From Rhodoluna limnophila (GTDB taxonomy: Bacteria; Actinomycetota; Actinomycetes; Actinomycetales; Microbacteriaceae), in contig NZ_CP040509.1 of the NCBI RefSeq assembly GCF_005845365.1, positions 620,001-684,000 on the forward strand: a stretch of DNA of 64,000 nucleotides. Direction: 5' to 3'. Of the stretch, positions 48,205-57,955 are shown piece by piece. The position numbers and the translations under genes were made by a program. Positions within the stretch are counted from its first letter, which is position 1. Each line of letters starts with the position of its first letter. The notes beneath the pieces are model-generated. The model did not search any database. It saw only the letters and a list, made by a program, of their open reading frames with translations, and was not told where the DNA came from.

Positions 48205-48972
48205 TTGCCGACCAAAAAGACTCTTAAGACCATCGATGCTGCTGCCAAGGCACGAGCAGCCGATTACGCCGCTCAGCAGAAACAGCAGGAGATGCGAAAA
48301 GTTCGAAACTCCCGTGACAACCGTATTGCCCTCATTGCATCGGCTGGCGCAGTTGTTTTGGCGCTTGTCCTTCAGCTTGGATACTTTGGCTTTGGCCCGG
48401 GCAGTGTGACTCCAAACCCAACGGCTAGCAGCGCAGCTAGCTCAGCACTGGTTCCTTCACCAGCACTCGCTGAAGGTCGCACTTGGAGCGGCTCAATCGA
48501 AATCAACGGCAAACCATTGACTGTTGAGATTGATGGCGCGAATGCACCTCAGGCGGCCGCCAACTTCCTTTCACTCGCAAACTCTGGGTTCTACTCTGGC
48601 AACACCTGTCACCGATTGGTAACCGAGGGTATTTATGTTCTTCAGTGTGGTGACCCGAATGGGGACGGCACCGGTGACCCTGGTTATAAGTGGGGACCGA
48701 TTGAAAACGCGCCTGCCGATGACAGCTACAAAACCGGCGTATTGGCTATGGCACGTCAATCAGGAGACGGCTCAACCATGGGCTCGCAGTTCTTCATCGT
48801 CTATGAAGACAGCGTCATTCCATCGGATGCAGCGGGCGGTTACACCGTCTTTGGAAAAATCACTGGTGATCTGTCAGCAATCGATGACGTAGTCGCCGGT
48901 GGCGTAGAGGGTGGCGGTACCGACGGTAAGCCAGCTGTCGAAGCCAAAATCAGCGCAATCAGCCTAAAATAA
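48205..48972 (+). CDS. Membrane-anchored cyclophilin-type peptidyl-prolyl isomerase
   Basis: 255 residues: a charged cytoplasmic N-terminus (1-39, KKTLKTIDAAAKARAADY), one transmembrane helix (about 41-60), a Ser/Ala/Pro linker (66-90) and an extracellular cyclophilin domain (about 91-255). The active site is recognisable: CHRLV with His-Arg at 136-137, QCGDPNGDGTGDPGY, MARQSGDGSTMGSQFFI. The first residue of the usual FHR triad is Cys. TTG at 48205 is chosen because GGAGGA (48195-48200) sits 4 nt upstream; an in-frame ATG at 48151 lacks such a site. Confidence 0.92.
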   Translation: MPTKKTLKTIDAAAKARAADYAAQQKQQEMRKVRNSRDNRIALIASAGAVVLALVLQLGYFGFGPGSVTPNPTASSAASSALVPSPALAEGRTWSGSIEINGKPLTVEIDGANAPQAAANFLSLANSGFYSGNTCHRLVTEGIYVLQCGDPNGDGTGDPGYKWGPIENAPADDSYKTGVLAMARQSGDGSTMGSQFFIVYEDSVIPSDAAGGYTVFGKITGDLSAIDDVVAGGVEGGGTDGKPAVEAKISAISLK

Positions 48973-49012
48973 GACCTAAGTCTTAAACCGGACTTTCGAA
49001 TCAGGAGCACAA

Positions 49013-50251
49013 ATGCCTACCACCCCAGCTAACCTCGGCCGCGTTGATGCCGAAAACAATGTTTTTGTAACCGAGGCGGGAGTTGAGCGTAAGGTCGGTC
49101 AGTATCCGGGCGTTGCAGCTGAAGAAGCACTGGCTTACTTCGTTCGCAAATTTTCAGATCTTGAGGCGCAGGTTCGAATTCTGGAGCAAAGAGTCGCAAA
49201 TAAGGTTGAGGCCAGTTCTCTCAAGAAAATTGCTGCAAAGCTTATGGAGGATCTGAAGGAGCCTGCAGCTGTCGGAGACATCGCTGATCTACGTCGTCGT
49301 GTCGGCAACCTAGACGAAAAGATCACGGCGCTTGGGGCCGAAAAGTCGGAAGCTAACAAAGAAGCCATCGCCGAGGCGCTTGCCAAGCGCAACGACATCG
49401 TTGCTCGTGCAGAGGCGGTAGCCTCACAGGAATCAGCCAAGACTCAATGGAAGAATTCAAGCGCAGAGATGACAGCGCTATTCGACCAGTGGCAGTCACT
49501 CCAGAAATCTGGCGCCCGCGTGCCAAAGTCTGAGGCAGATGCACTTTGGAAGCGTTTCTCTGCGGCTCGTACCAAGTTTGATGCTGGCAAGCGTGCCTAT
49601 TTTGCCGGGCTAGATTCAGCAAATAAGGCAGCGAAGGCCGCCAAGCAAGAGATTGTTGCCCAGGCTGAGGCCTTGGTTTCAAAGGGTGCCGATGCGACTG
49701 CCGCATACCGCAAGCTCCTCGATGCCTGGAAAGCAAGCGGACGCACACCGGGTAAGGGTGACGACGCGCTTTGGGCCCGATTCAAGGCAGCTGGTGACGC
49801 AATTTACTCTGCTCGTGCAGAAGAAGTTGTTGTCGAAAACGCTGAACAAACAGCCAATCTTGAAGTCAAGCTTGAACTCCTAAAAGAGGCCGCAACCATT
49901 GATCCTGATAAGGACCTAGCAGAGGCTAAGAAGCACCTGCTTTCAATCCAGACTCGTTGGGAAAAGGCAGGTCGTGTACCTAAGGACAAACTTCGCGACA
50001 CCGAAGACAAACTTCGTGCAATTGAAGCCAAGGTGCGCAAAGTCGAAGAAGACCAGTGGCGCAAGACAGACCCAGCAGCAATCGAACGCTCAAATGGCGT
50101 TATTGCTCAGTTGGAAGATTCGATTGTGAAGCTTGAGACTGAGCTAGCTGCTGCGAAGGCAACTAAGGACAAGAAGAAAACTGATGCCGCTACCGAAGCA
50201 CTGAAAGCGCGCCAGGCTTGGCTTGAGGTCGTAAAGGCTTCCATGCAGTAA
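49013..50251 (+). CDS. DUF349 repeat protein
   Basis: 412 residues, highly charged and mostly helical. An N-terminal segment (NVFVTEAGVERKVGQYPG) is followed by coiled-coil stretches and about three DUF349 repeats of about 70 residues, each with a conserved W...(A/S)G(R/P)VP...LW.RF pattern near 150-185, 235-265 and 300-350. Function unknown; a structural or RNA/DNA-associated role is possible. AGGAG lies upstream of the ATG. It follows the cyclophilin gene by 40 nt and ends at a shared terminator. Confidence 0.85.
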   Translation: MPTTPANLGRVDAENNVFVTEAGVERKVGQYPGVAAEEALAYFVRKFSDLEAQVRILEQRVANKVEASSLKKIAAKLMEDLKEPAAVGDIADLRRRVGNLDEKITALGAEKSEANKEAIAEALAKRNDIVARAEAVASQESAKTQWKNSSAEMTALFDQWQSLQKSGARVPKSEADALWKRFSAARTKFDAGKRAYFAGLDSANKAAKAAKQEIVAQAEALVSKGADATAAYRKLLDAWKASGRTPGKGDDALWARFKAAGDAIYSARAEEVVVENAEQTANLEVKLELLKEAATIDPDKDLAEAKKHLLSIQTRWEKAGRVPKDKLRDTEDKLRAIEAKVRKVEEDQWRKTDPAAIERSNGVIAQLEDSIVKLETELAAAKATKDKKKTDAATEALKARQAWLEVVKASMQ

Positions 50252-50266
50252 GAAAGTATTAACTAG

Positions 50267-50301
50267 AAAAGGACCCAGGCATGTTGCCTGGGTCCTTTTT
50301 T
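50267..50301. terminator. Bidirectional terminator between the DUF349 gene and relA
   Basis: A 15-bp perfect stem (AAAAGGACCCAGGCA paired with TGCCTGGGTCCTTTT) with loop TGT and T runs on both strands. The relA stop codon overlaps its edge (50300-50302). It serves the two convergent transcripts. Confidence 0.92.
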
Positions 50302-52543
50302 AGTTGGACACTCGATAAACGTCGTACACGGCTTCAATCCTTCGCACGGCATTGAGCAGGTGATCGAGAACTGATGCATCGCCCATCTCGAAGACGAATC
50401 TGCTGAGGGCAACCCGGTCACTTCTGGTTGAAACTGATGCCGACAGAATGTTGACGTGGTGCTCAGATAGCACCCTGGTTACATCGGACAGCAGACCGCT
50501 TCGGTCCAATGCTTCGATTTGAATTTGAACCAGGAAGAGGCTCTTTGAGTTTTCTGCCCACGTGACATCCATGATGCGCTCTGGCTCAAGAATCAGCTGC
50601 TCAACGTTCTTGCAATCACGACGATGCACCGATACCCCGCTGCCTCTGGTCACGAATCCGACGATGTCGTCACCCGGAACTGGGGTGCAGCATCGAGCCA
50701 GCTTAACCAGCACATCTGAGTCGCCCCTGACCAGAACGCCGGCGTCGTTTGATCGTCTGCGATTCACGCTTCTTGGCGCGGTTGGCAGAGTGAAAACTGA
50801 CTCATCGTGCTCAGTCTCAGAGACGGCTGCAGTCAGCTTCTCGACTACGGACTGAGCTGAAATGTGGTTGTCGCCAATGGCGGCATAAAGCCCCTCGACA
50901 TCTGGGTATCGAAGTTCACCGGCCAATTTAACAATCTCGTCAGCTGCCATCAAGCGCTGAAGAGGTAGGTTCTGCTTTCGCATCGCCTTGGCAAGAATTT
51001 CTTTGCCGTGCTCGATAGCCTCATCGCGTCGACCAATCGCGAACCACTGCTTGATTTTTGCTCGTGCTCTCGGTGACTTCACGAAATTTAGCCAGTCTTG
51101 GCTAGGTCCGGCATCCGGTGACTTCGACGTAAAGATCTCGATTACGTCGCCAGAAACAAGCGCTGTTTCGAGTGGGACCAAACGCCCGTTTACTTTGGCG
51201 CCCATCGTCCGATGGCCAACTTCGGTGTGTACGGCGTAGGCAAAGTCCACTGGAGTAGCTCCACCCGGCAGGCCGATTACCTTGCCCTTTGGCGTGAACA
51301 CGTAAACCTCTTTGGCACCAATCTCAAACCTGAGCGAGTCCAAGAACTCAGAAGGATCCTGAGTTTCAGCTTGCCAATCGGTGAGGTGCTTTAGCCAAGC
51401 CAAATCCTCATCAGGAGTCTTCTCAGTGTTGCCGACTTGCTCTTTGTACTTCCAGTGAGCGGCCACACCGTATTCTGCACGTTGGTGCATTTCGTGGGTT
51501 CTAATCTGAATTTCAACAGGTCGACCCTGGGGACCCATAACCGTGGTGTGGAGTGACTGGTAGAGGTTGAACTTGGGCATGGCGATGTAGTCTTTGAAGC
51601 GCCCAGGCATTGGGTTCCAACGCGCATGGATGGCGCCCAGAACCGCGTAGCAATCCTTTACCTCGTTTACCAACACCCTGATTCCAACGAGGTCGTAGAT
51701 GTCGTCAAACTCTCGACCACGAACAACCATTTTTTGGTAAATCGAGTAGTACTGCTTTGGTCGCCCAGCAACTTTGCCCTTGATTCTGGCCTCGCGCAGA
51801 TCCTCTTCGATCGAGCCGATGACACTCTCGATGAACTCTGCCCGCTTTGGAGTTCTCTGGGTTACCAGGTTCACAATTTCTTCGTAGACCTTTGGGTACA
51901 GGACACCAAAACTTATGTCCTCAAGTTCCCACTTGATGGTGTTGATTCCAAGGCGGTGAGCCAGCGGAGCGTAAATCTCTAAGGTTTCCTGAGCCTTGCG
52001 TCGAGCCGACTCTTCCGGTACAAATTTCCAGGTTCTGGCGTTGTGCAGTCGGTCGGCAAGCTTGATCACTAGGACTCGGATGTCTTTGGACATCGCGACG
52101 ACCATCTTTCGAACTGTCTCAGCCTGGGCGTGGTCGCCAAACTTAACTTTGTCTAGCTTGGTAACACCGTCTACCAGCATGGCTACTTCGGGTCCAAAAT
52201 CCTTAGTGAGCTGCTCCAGCGAATAATCGGTGTCTTCGACGGTATCGTGCAACAGGGCTGCCGCCAGCGTGACTGGACCGATACCCAATTCAGCCAAAAT
52301 GTGGGTTACCGCGAGCGGGTGCGTGATGTACGGCTCCCCCGAGCGCCTCACCTGCGGGCGATGTGCCAATTCGGCAACCGCATACGCCCTATCGATGATC
52401 GAAAGATCAGCCTTAGGGTGATTTGCCTTGGCTAGACGAATAATCTCGTTTAGGTCGGAAGCATAGGGACCTGATCGAGCAAAAAGTCGCGGCAAACGAC
52501 TACGAAGAGTGCTGATACTCCCGGTAGGTGTCGAATCTGTCAT
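50300..52543 (-). CDS. relA: Bifunctional (p)ppGpp synthetase/hydrolase (RelA/SpoT homologue)
   Basis: 747-residue long RSH enzyme of the stringent response. The hydrolase domain has HD at 99-100 (ALLHDTVEDT). The synthetase domain carries RFKD (315-318), the RXKD signature of bifunctional enzymes, and NLYQSLHTTV. TGS domain near 410-470 (VYVFTPKGKVIGLPGG), zinc-finger-like CCTPVPGDDIVGFV, and C-terminal ACT. It follows secF by 36 nt; the apt gene usual at this spot is missing. Confidence 0.97.
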   Translation of the reverse strand: MTDSTPTGSISTLRSRLPRLFARSGPYASDLNEIIRLAKANHPKADLSIIDRAYAVAELAHRPQVRRSGEPYITHPLAVTHILAELGIGPVTLAAALLHDTVEDTDYSLEQLTKDFGPEVAMLVDGVTKLDKVKFGDHAQAETVRKMVVAMSKDIRVLVIKLADRLHNARTWKFVPEESARRKAQETLEIYAPLAHRLGINTIKWELEDISFGVLYPKVYEEIVNLVTQRTPKRAEFIESVIGSIEEDLREARIKGKVAGRPKQYYSIYQKMVVRGREFDDIYDLVGIRVLVNEVKDCYAVLGAIHARWNPMPGRFKDYIAMPKFNLYQSLHTTVMGPQGRPVEIQIRTHEMHQRAEYGVAAHWKYKEQVGNTEKTPDEDLAWLKHLTDWQAETQDPSEFLDSLRFEIGAKEVYVFTPKGKVIGLPGGATPVDFAYAVHTEVGHRTMGAKVNGRLVPLETALVSGDVIEIFTSKSPDAGPSQDWLNFVKSPRARAKIKQWFAIGRRDEAIEHGKEILAKAMRKQNLPLQRLMAADEIVKLAGELRYPDVEGLYAAIGDNHISAQSVVEKLTAAVSETEHDESVFTLPTAPRSVNRRRSNDAGVLVRGDSDVLVKLARCCTPVPGDDIVGFVTRGSGVSVHRRDCKNVEQLILEPERIMDVTWAENSKSLFLVQIQIEALDRSGLLSDVTRVLSEHHVNILSASVSTRSDRVALSRFVFEMGDASVLDHLLNAVRRIEAVYDVYRVSN

Positions 52544-52579
52544 CGTGCCCTATCTCTCTCTTTAGGACAGCCTAACAAT

Positions 52580-53551
52580 TTATGCTTGGACGACTGCCTT
52601 AGCCGAAGCCTTGGCATACTTTGGCTCACCTTCACGTAGCTGGCTGTAAAGCGGAGCTGCGATGAAGATTGTTGAGTAAGTACCCACGGCGATACCGATG
52701 AACAAGGCCAATGCGATGTCGCGGAGTGTTCCGGCACCGAGAAGCACCGCACCGATAACCAAAATTGCAGCGACCGGCAGCACGGCAACGACCGAGGTGT
52801 TAATTGAACGCACTAGTGTCTGGTTGATTGCAAAGTTGACCTGACCCGCAAAGGTCTTGGTATCGCTGTGCTCAACATCGATGGTGTTCTCCCGAATCTT
52901 GTCAAAGACAACCACGGTGTCATACAGCGAATAACCAAGAATGGTCAGGAATCCAATTACTGCCGCAGGCGTTACTTCGATACCGAATGCTCCGTAAACC
53001 CCAGCTGTGATGATCAAGTCATGTGCCAGAGCGGCAACGGCTGCAATAGACATTTTGAGGGTTCTGAAGTAAAGCGCCATGAAGACTGCCGCTAGGCCAA
53101 CAAACACCAACAGACCGTTGATGGCCTTTCCGGTAATGTCTGAACCCCAGTTGGCACCAACAAATGAACTTGCTACAGCTGAGCTGTCAACCTTGTAGGC
53201 ATTTGCCAGAGCAACACGCACTTCTTCTGACTCAGTGTCAGACAGCTGCTCGGTCTGAACGCGAATGCTATCGGTGCCGACGTTTGAAACAAGAGTTTCT
53301 ACGCCTGGAACAACGGTTCTGACAGCATCAGTAGCCAGTTGTTGTGAGGTCGATGCTGCACCTGCAACACGGAATTCAGAACCACCACGGAATTCAATAC
53401 CAAAATTGAAACCACCGCGAAGGGTAGGAACGAGAACTGCAAGCACAATCATGACTGCAGCGATTGAGTACCAGAGTTTGCGGCGACCGACAAAGTCGAT
53501 TGAGCGCTTTCCGGCGTAAAGAGCGTTTCCGAACTCACTGAATCTTGACAT
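52580..53551 (-). CDS. secF: Protein translocase subunit SecF
   Basis: 323-residue polytopic membrane protein that with SecD uses the proton gradient to pull exported proteins through SecYEG. First helix after KRSIDFVGRRKLWYS, GFNFGIEFRGGSEFRV periplasmic start, then five helices with GYSLYDTVVVFDKIREN between them. Its ATG shares one base with the secD stop (TAATG). Confidence 0.97.
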   Translation of the reverse strand: MSRFSEFGNALYAGKRSIDFVGRRKLWYSIAAVMIVLAVLVPTLRGGFNFGIEFRGGSEFRVAGAASTSQQLATDAVRTVVPGVETLVSNVGTDSIRVQTEQLSDTESEEVRVALANAYKVDSSAVASSFVGANWGSDITGKAINGLLVFVGLAAVFMALYFRTLKMSIAAVAALAHDLIITAGVYGAFGIEVTPAAVIGFLTILGYSLYDTVVVFDKIRENTIDVEHSDTKTFAGQVNFAINQTLVRSINTSVVAVLPVAAILVIGAVLLGAGTLRDIALALFIGIAVGTYSTIFIAAPLYSQLREGEPKYAKASAKAVVQA

Positions 53552-55263
53552 TACTTGGTCTCCCCCGACTTGATTGCGCCAAGCTCGGCGGCCTTGCGCT
53601 CTGCAATCGTCTGACGCTTGTTTGCTTCTTTTGACGCCTTAGCGACCTTGGTTGCCGGAACCACTGCTGCGGTTCTAAATTGGCCACGACCCACGTAACC
53701 AGATGCGCCAAGCGCTTTGGCGTCGAAGCCCGACCAAGGGCTGCCTGAGCTGAAGAACTTTGTCTTCACCAAGAGCTGAAGAATCGGGTGGGTAAACAGT
53801 ATCGCGATACCCAGGTCAACCAATGTGGTTAGGCCAAGAGTGTAGGCGAATCCGCGAACGTTTCCAACGGTCAAAAGGTAAAGCACAACTGCGGCGAGGA
53901 GGCTTACGCTTCCTGAAACCAAAATTGTGCGCTGAGCTCGCTTCCATCCGGCATCAACTGCTGCCGCGATGCTGCGTCCGTCTCGAATTTCGTCTCGAAC
54001 GCGTTCAAAGTAGACGATGAATGAGTCGGCGGTGATACCAATCGCAACGATCAGACCAGCCACACCTGCCAGCGATAGTCGGTAACCCTGACGCCACGAT
54101 AGAAGTGCGATTAGAAGGTAGACAACCAATGCCGCTACTGCCAAGGAGCCAACAGTCACGACAGCCAGACCGCGGTACTGGAAGATTGAGTAGATGATAA
54201 CAAGAAGCAGACCGATGGCTCCGGCCAATAGACCGCTTGCCAACTGCTCAGAACCTAGGGTTGCTGAGATGTTCTCCTGGCTCTGAACCTCGAATGAGAT
54301 CGGCAAAGCACCGTACTTTAGCTGGTCTGACAAAGACTTCGCAGTCTCGCTGTTGAACGAACCGGTGATTTGAGCAGAGCCGTTGCTAATTACCGCATTG
54401 GTTGATGGCGCAGTAATTACGTATCCATCAAGGGTGATAGCAAATTGGTTTCTAGGTTCAGTCAGCGGGAAAAGTCGCTCCGTTACCGCAGCAAACTGCT
54501 TGGTGCCCTCAGCGTCGAACTCTAGGTTTACGGCCCAGGTGTTGGTGGTTGCACCGGTAGAAGTGGTTACTGTTCCAGCAGTTGAGTCGCTGACTGTGCT
54601 GCCGTCGATCTCAACTGGTCCGAGGATGAACTTCTGGTAACCAGTGGTGTCACAGGTAATAAGCGGTTGTGCAGGGTCGTCCACCTGACCAGCCTCACGG
54701 AATGCCGATGAGCAGTCCAAGGCGTCGTAGGTTGCCTGTAGCTCTGGAGTAATCCATGCAACATCGCTAGCGTCTGTTGGGCTGGCACTTGGTGCTGCCT
54801 CTGCAGAAGCTGATGGGCTTGGGCTAGCCGATGAACCATCAGTTGCGCCAACCGAAGTAGAGACACCCTGAGAGGTAACTAGAACCGGACGGAACTCAAG
54901 TCGGGCGCTGCTGCGGATTAACTTGAGTGTGTTTTCATCAGGTGTGCCTGGGATCTCAACAGTGATGTTTGAATCGCCAGACGTCTTGACAGAGGCTTCG
55001 GATACGCCGCTGGCGTCTACACGCTGACGAATGATCGATACAGCCTGGGCCAATTGCTCATCGGTGACCTTTTCGCCATCGGCAAGCAACGGTGCCAAGA
55101 TGATCGAGGTTCCGCCTTGGAGATCCAAAGCTAACTTAGGTGTGAACGAAGCACCTGCGCCCGTGGCTGAACCCAGCCCAATTAGACCGGCCAGGATAGC
55201 GATTACCGCACCCAGCCAGCTCAAGCGTTTAACAGCGCTCTTTGTTACTCCAGAGTCAGACAT
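53551..55263 (-). CDS. secD: Protein translocase subunit SecD
   Basis: 570-residue partner of SecF: first helix (about 13-35), LALDLQGGTSI (D1 motif), a large periplasmic domain, then five C-terminal helices with GITADSFIVYFERVRDE. An insert at about 140-170 is rich in Ser, Ala and Pro and probably a flexible linker. The tail is basic. It follows yajC by 29 nt: the usual yajC-secD-secF set. Confidence 0.97.
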   Translation of the reverse strand: MSDSGVTKSAVKRLSWLGAVIAILAGLIGLGSATGAGASFTPKLALDLQGGTSIILAPLLADGEKVTDEQLAQAVSIIRQRVDASGVSEASVKTSGDSNITVEIPGTPDENTLKLIRSSARLEFRPVLVTSQGVSTSVGATDGSSASPSPSASAEAAPSASPTDASDVAWITPELQATYDALDCSSAFREAGQVDDPAQPLITCDTTGYQKFILGPVEIDGSTVSDSTAGTVTTSTGATTNTWAVNLEFDAEGTKQFAAVTERLFPLTEPRNQFAITLDGYVITAPSTNAVISNGSAQITGSFNSETAKSLSDQLKYGALPISFEVQSQENISATLGSEQLASGLLAGAIGLLLVIIYSIFQYRGLAVVTVGSLAVAALVVYLLIALLSWRQGYRLSLAGVAGLIVAIGITADSFIVYFERVRDEIRDGRSIAAAVDAGWKRAQRTILVSGSVSLLAAVVLYLLTVGNVRGFAYTLGLTTLVDLGIAILFTHPILQLLVKTKFFSSGSPWSGFDAKALGASGYVGRGQFRTAAVVPATKVAKASKEANKRQTIAERKAAELGAIKSGETK

Positions 55264-55292
55264 TTTGGATCCCCTTGTTCCTGAAAAATCTA

Positions 55293-55700
55293 TTACTTAG
55301 CGGCTGGCTTTTTTGCAGCAGGCTTAGCGGCCGGCTTGGCTGCTGCCTTTGCTGCTGGCTTTGCCGGAGCCTTCTTCGCTGCAGTTGCAGTTGAAGTGGC
55401 TGCAGCCTTTGCGGCAGGCTTCTTGGCCGCTGGCTTAGCAACTGGTGCCGCTGCGTCTACTGAACGGATGGCAGCCTTGGCAACAGTAAGTTTGGTGCCC
55501 GGAGTGGTCTCAAGGATCATGCGGTCGTCTTCAAGTGAAACAATTTCACCAATGATGCCGCTGTAAAGCGTGACTGAAGCGCCAACGGTGATCTTGGCCT
55601 GAAGTTCGGCTGCCTGCTTCTTGCGCTTGCGAGAGTTGTTGAACATCATGGCAATCAAAACTGCAAGTGCTACGTATAGGAAAATCTCTTGGACTGGCAT
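55293..55700 (-). CDS. yajC: Preprotein translocase subunit YajC with Ala/Lys/Pro-rich tail
   Basis: 135 residues: one N-terminal transmembrane helix (about 5-20), a basic stop (RKRKK), a small domain with VTLYSGIIGEIVSLEDDRMILETTPG-like YajC pattern (about 40-80), and an unusual C-terminal tail (83-135) of Ala, Lys and Pro in repeats such as KPAAKAA and KKPAAK, like histone H1 tails. Start ATG 55700 gives the canonical MPVQEIFLYVALAV. Binds SecDF; tail role unknown. Confidence 0.93.
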   Translation of the reverse strand: MPVQEIFLYVALAVLIAMMFNNSRKRKKQAAELQAKITVGASVTLYSGIIGEIVSLEDDRMILETTPGTKLTVAKAAIRSVDAAAPVAKPAAKKPAAKAAATSTATAAKKAPAKPAAKAAAKPAAKPAAKKPAAK

Positions 55701-55778
55701 TACGAACCGATCTATATCAGGAAGACAAAATAAACGACGCCCTTGGCGTCTCGACAATCATACTTTACGAACGCCAGA

Positions 55779-56780
55779 TTATTGATTATCTAGGGCTGGT
55801 AGCCCCAGATGGCGGAGCCCAGCATTCGTGATGACCCGGCCCTTTGCAGTGCGTGAAATGAGGCCCAGTCTTACCAGGAATGGTTCCACGACCGATTCAA
55901 TTGTGTCTGGCTCTTCGCCGATGGCTGCCGAGAGTGTAGAAAGACCGACCGGCTTCATTTCAAATTTGTGAGCTAACGTGTCCAGAATCGAACGATCTAG
56001 TCGGTCAAGTCCTAGCTGGTCAACCTCGTAAAGAGCCAAGGCGCTTTGAGTTAGGCCAACATCGATGGACTCTGACTTTGCAACCAGCGCATAGTCTCTG
56101 ACTCGACGGAGAAGTCGATTTGCAATTCGCGGCGTGCCTCGGCTTCGTGAAGAGATTTCACTCAGGGCCTTCGGTTCTGCAACGATTCCAAGTTTCTCAG
56201 CTGCTCTGTGAAGGACCCGTGTCAGCTCTTCGTCCGTATAAAACTCCATGTTTGCGGTGAAACCAAAGCGGTCACGCAGCGGATTAGGAAGCATTCCGGA
56301 ACGGGTCGTAGCCCCAACGAGGGTAAATGGAGAGATATCAAGTGGAATTGAAGTGGCACCCGGGCCCTTTCCAACCATTACATCAACGCGGAAGTCTTCC
56401 ATGGCAAGGTAGAGCATTTCCTCTGCCGAGCGTGACATGCGGTGGATTTCATCGATAAAAAGAACTTCCCCAGGTGCTAGGGACGACAGGATTGAAGCCA
56501 GGTCACCTGCATTTTGAATTGTCGGCCCAGAAGTCAGTCGCAATGACTGCCCACTCTCATGAGCGATGATCATTGCCAGGGTGGTTTTACCCAGGCCGGG
56601 AGGTCCCGCAAGAAGTATGTGATCGGAGGTTCGGTTTTGAATCCGAGCAGCATCAAGAATTAGTGAAAGTTGGGCCCGGACTTTTTCTTGGCCAACAAAT
56701 TCCTCTAAGGACTTTGGCCGCAACGCCGACTCAAAAGCTAGTTCACTCTCGCCGCTAACCTTCGAATTCAACTCGCTCAT
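55779..56780 (-). CDS. ruvB: Holliday junction branch-migration ATPase RuvB
   Basis: 333-residue AAA+ motor. Walker [11 protein letters not shown], Walker [28 protein letters not shown] (sensor 1 and Arg finger), and a C-terminal winged helix. It forms the RuvABC complex with the two genes before it and shares one base with ruvA. Confidence 0.98.
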   Translation of the reverse strand: MSELNSKVSGESELAFESALRPKSLEEFVGQEKVRAQLSLILDAARIQNRTSDHILLAGPPGLGKTTLAMIIAHESGQSLRLTSGPTIQNAGDLASILSSLAPGEVLFIDEIHRMSRSAEEMLYLAMEDFRVDVMVGKGPGATSIPLDISPFTLVGATTRSGMLPNPLRDRFGFTANMEFYTDEELTRVLHRAAEKLGIVAEPKALSEISSRSRGTPRIANRLLRRVRDYALVAKSESIDVGLTQSALALYEVDQLGLDRLDRSILDTLAHKFEMKPVGLSTLSAAIGEEPDTIESVVEPFLVRLGLISRTAKGRVITNAGLRHLGLPALDNQ

Positions 56781-57379
56781 TACGCACCCACCGACTTACC
56801 TTTACCCAAGTCAGCCAAAGCGGCCTTTAGTAGCCCGGCATCACTCAAGTCTGGGGCGTCGTTCAAAACGCGCTTAACAGAAACCTCAGCCAATTTGTTG
56901 GTCCATCCAAGACCGATGAGTGCCTCGAGCACTACGTCTGTCGAACGAATTGTGGTCTTTTCGCCTTCGTTAGTCGATGTGACTCCGATTTTGCCTGCGA
57001 GTGAAATGCAGATAAGTTTGGCGGTTTTTGGGCCGATTCCGCTAATCGCCCGAAAAGTTGAGTCATTCTGACTTGCAACTGACTCTGCGATCTGGTTGAC
57101 ACTTAGCCCACTTAGGACAGCGAGGGCTGATTTTGGACCTACGCCACTCACGCTTCGGAGGAGTTCGAATGTCGAGCGCTCTTCCTCGGTCAGAAATCCG
57201 AAAAGTTGCATGGCATCTTCGCGGACAATCATCGAGGTAAGAAATTCAACTTCTGCGCCTTCACTGAGCGAAACAGAGGTGTTTGGGGTGATGGCTACCA
57301 AATAACCAACGCCATTTACATCTACGACGCACTGGTTGAGGTTTAGAAAGCGGCAAATTCCGCGCAGAGAAGCAATCAC
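56780..57379 (-). CDS. ruvA: Holliday junction-binding protein RuvA
   Basis: 199-residue tetrameric junction binder. N-terminal MIASLRG OB fold, helix-hairpin-helix pairs [17 protein letters not shown] and [17 protein letters not shown], and a C-terminal RuvB-binding domain ending near [11 protein letters not shown] start. It follows ruvC by 13 nt. Confidence 0.97.
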   Translation of the reverse strand: MIASLRGICRFLNLNQCVVDVNGVGYLVAITPNTSVSLSEGAEVEFLTSMIVREDAMQLFGFLTEEERSTFELLRSVSGVGPKSALAVLSGLSVNQIAESVASQNDSTFRAISGIGPKTAKLICISLAGKIGVTSTNEGEKTTIRSTDVVLEALIGLGWTNKLAEVSVKRVLNDAPDLSDAGLLKAALADLGKGKSVGA

Positions 57380-57392
57380 GCTCCCAGACTAA

Positions 57393-57953
57393 CTAACTAA
57401 CTTGATTCTTCGCTGACTTGATAGCCGTGTGCCAAGCTTTCTGGGCTGGGGTAAGCGCACCCGAAGATTCGATAACTCCCCCGCGCCACGCATGACAGAT
57501 TGCAATGGCCAGTGAGTCCGCTGCATCCGCTGGTTTAGGAACTTCGGCAAGGCCAAGAATTTTGGCCACCATGTTCCCGACCTGTGCTTTGTCAGCTCGA
57601 CCAGAACCAGTTACCGCTGCTTTCACCTCGGTGGGTGTGTGCATAACAACCGGAATTCCGTTCTTTTCAGCAAGGTACATAACGATTCCGCTGATTTGTG
57701 CTGTTCCCATGACGCTTCGCAGATTGGCCTGGGAGAAAACTCGCTCAATTGCTAGGGCGTTTGGCTTGTGCAGCGCAATTAGCCCCTCAAGTTCAGTTGC
57801 TAATTGGTGAAGGCGAACCGGAAGTTCATCTGTCGTGCTGCTCCGGAGAGTGTCGACGGCTATGAAACTTACTTTTTTTGAGGCACCAAGCTCAATTACT
57901 CCAACACCACATCGAGTAAGACCGGGGTCTACTCCCATGATGCGGGTGGTCAA
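57393..57953 (-). CDS. ruvC: Holliday junction endonuclease RuvC
   Basis: 186-residue RNase H-fold resolvase. IMGVDPGLTRCGVG carries the first catalytic Asp; AIERVF the Glu; the C-terminal DAADSLAIAICHA the last Asp residues. The start is TTG 57953 with AGGA about 6 nt upstream; an ATG five codons later is the alternative. It follows the YebC gene by 2 nt. Confidence 0.95.
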   Translation of the reverse strand: MTTRIMGVDPGLTRCGVGVIELGASKKVSFIAVDTLRSSTTDELPVRLHQLATELEGLIALHKPNALAIERVFSQANLRSVMGTAQISGIVMYLAEKNGIPVVMHTPTEVKAAVTGSGRADKAQVGNMVAKILGLAEVPKPADAADSLAIAICHAWRGGVIESSGALTPAQKAWHTAIKSAKNQVS

Positions 57954-57955
57954 GG

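Noticed and set aside
48970-48985. Short inverted repeat TAAGAC-CTAA-GTCTTA at the cyclophilin stop
   Set aside because: No T run, and the DUF349 gene follows in the same direction after 40 nt; too weak to call.
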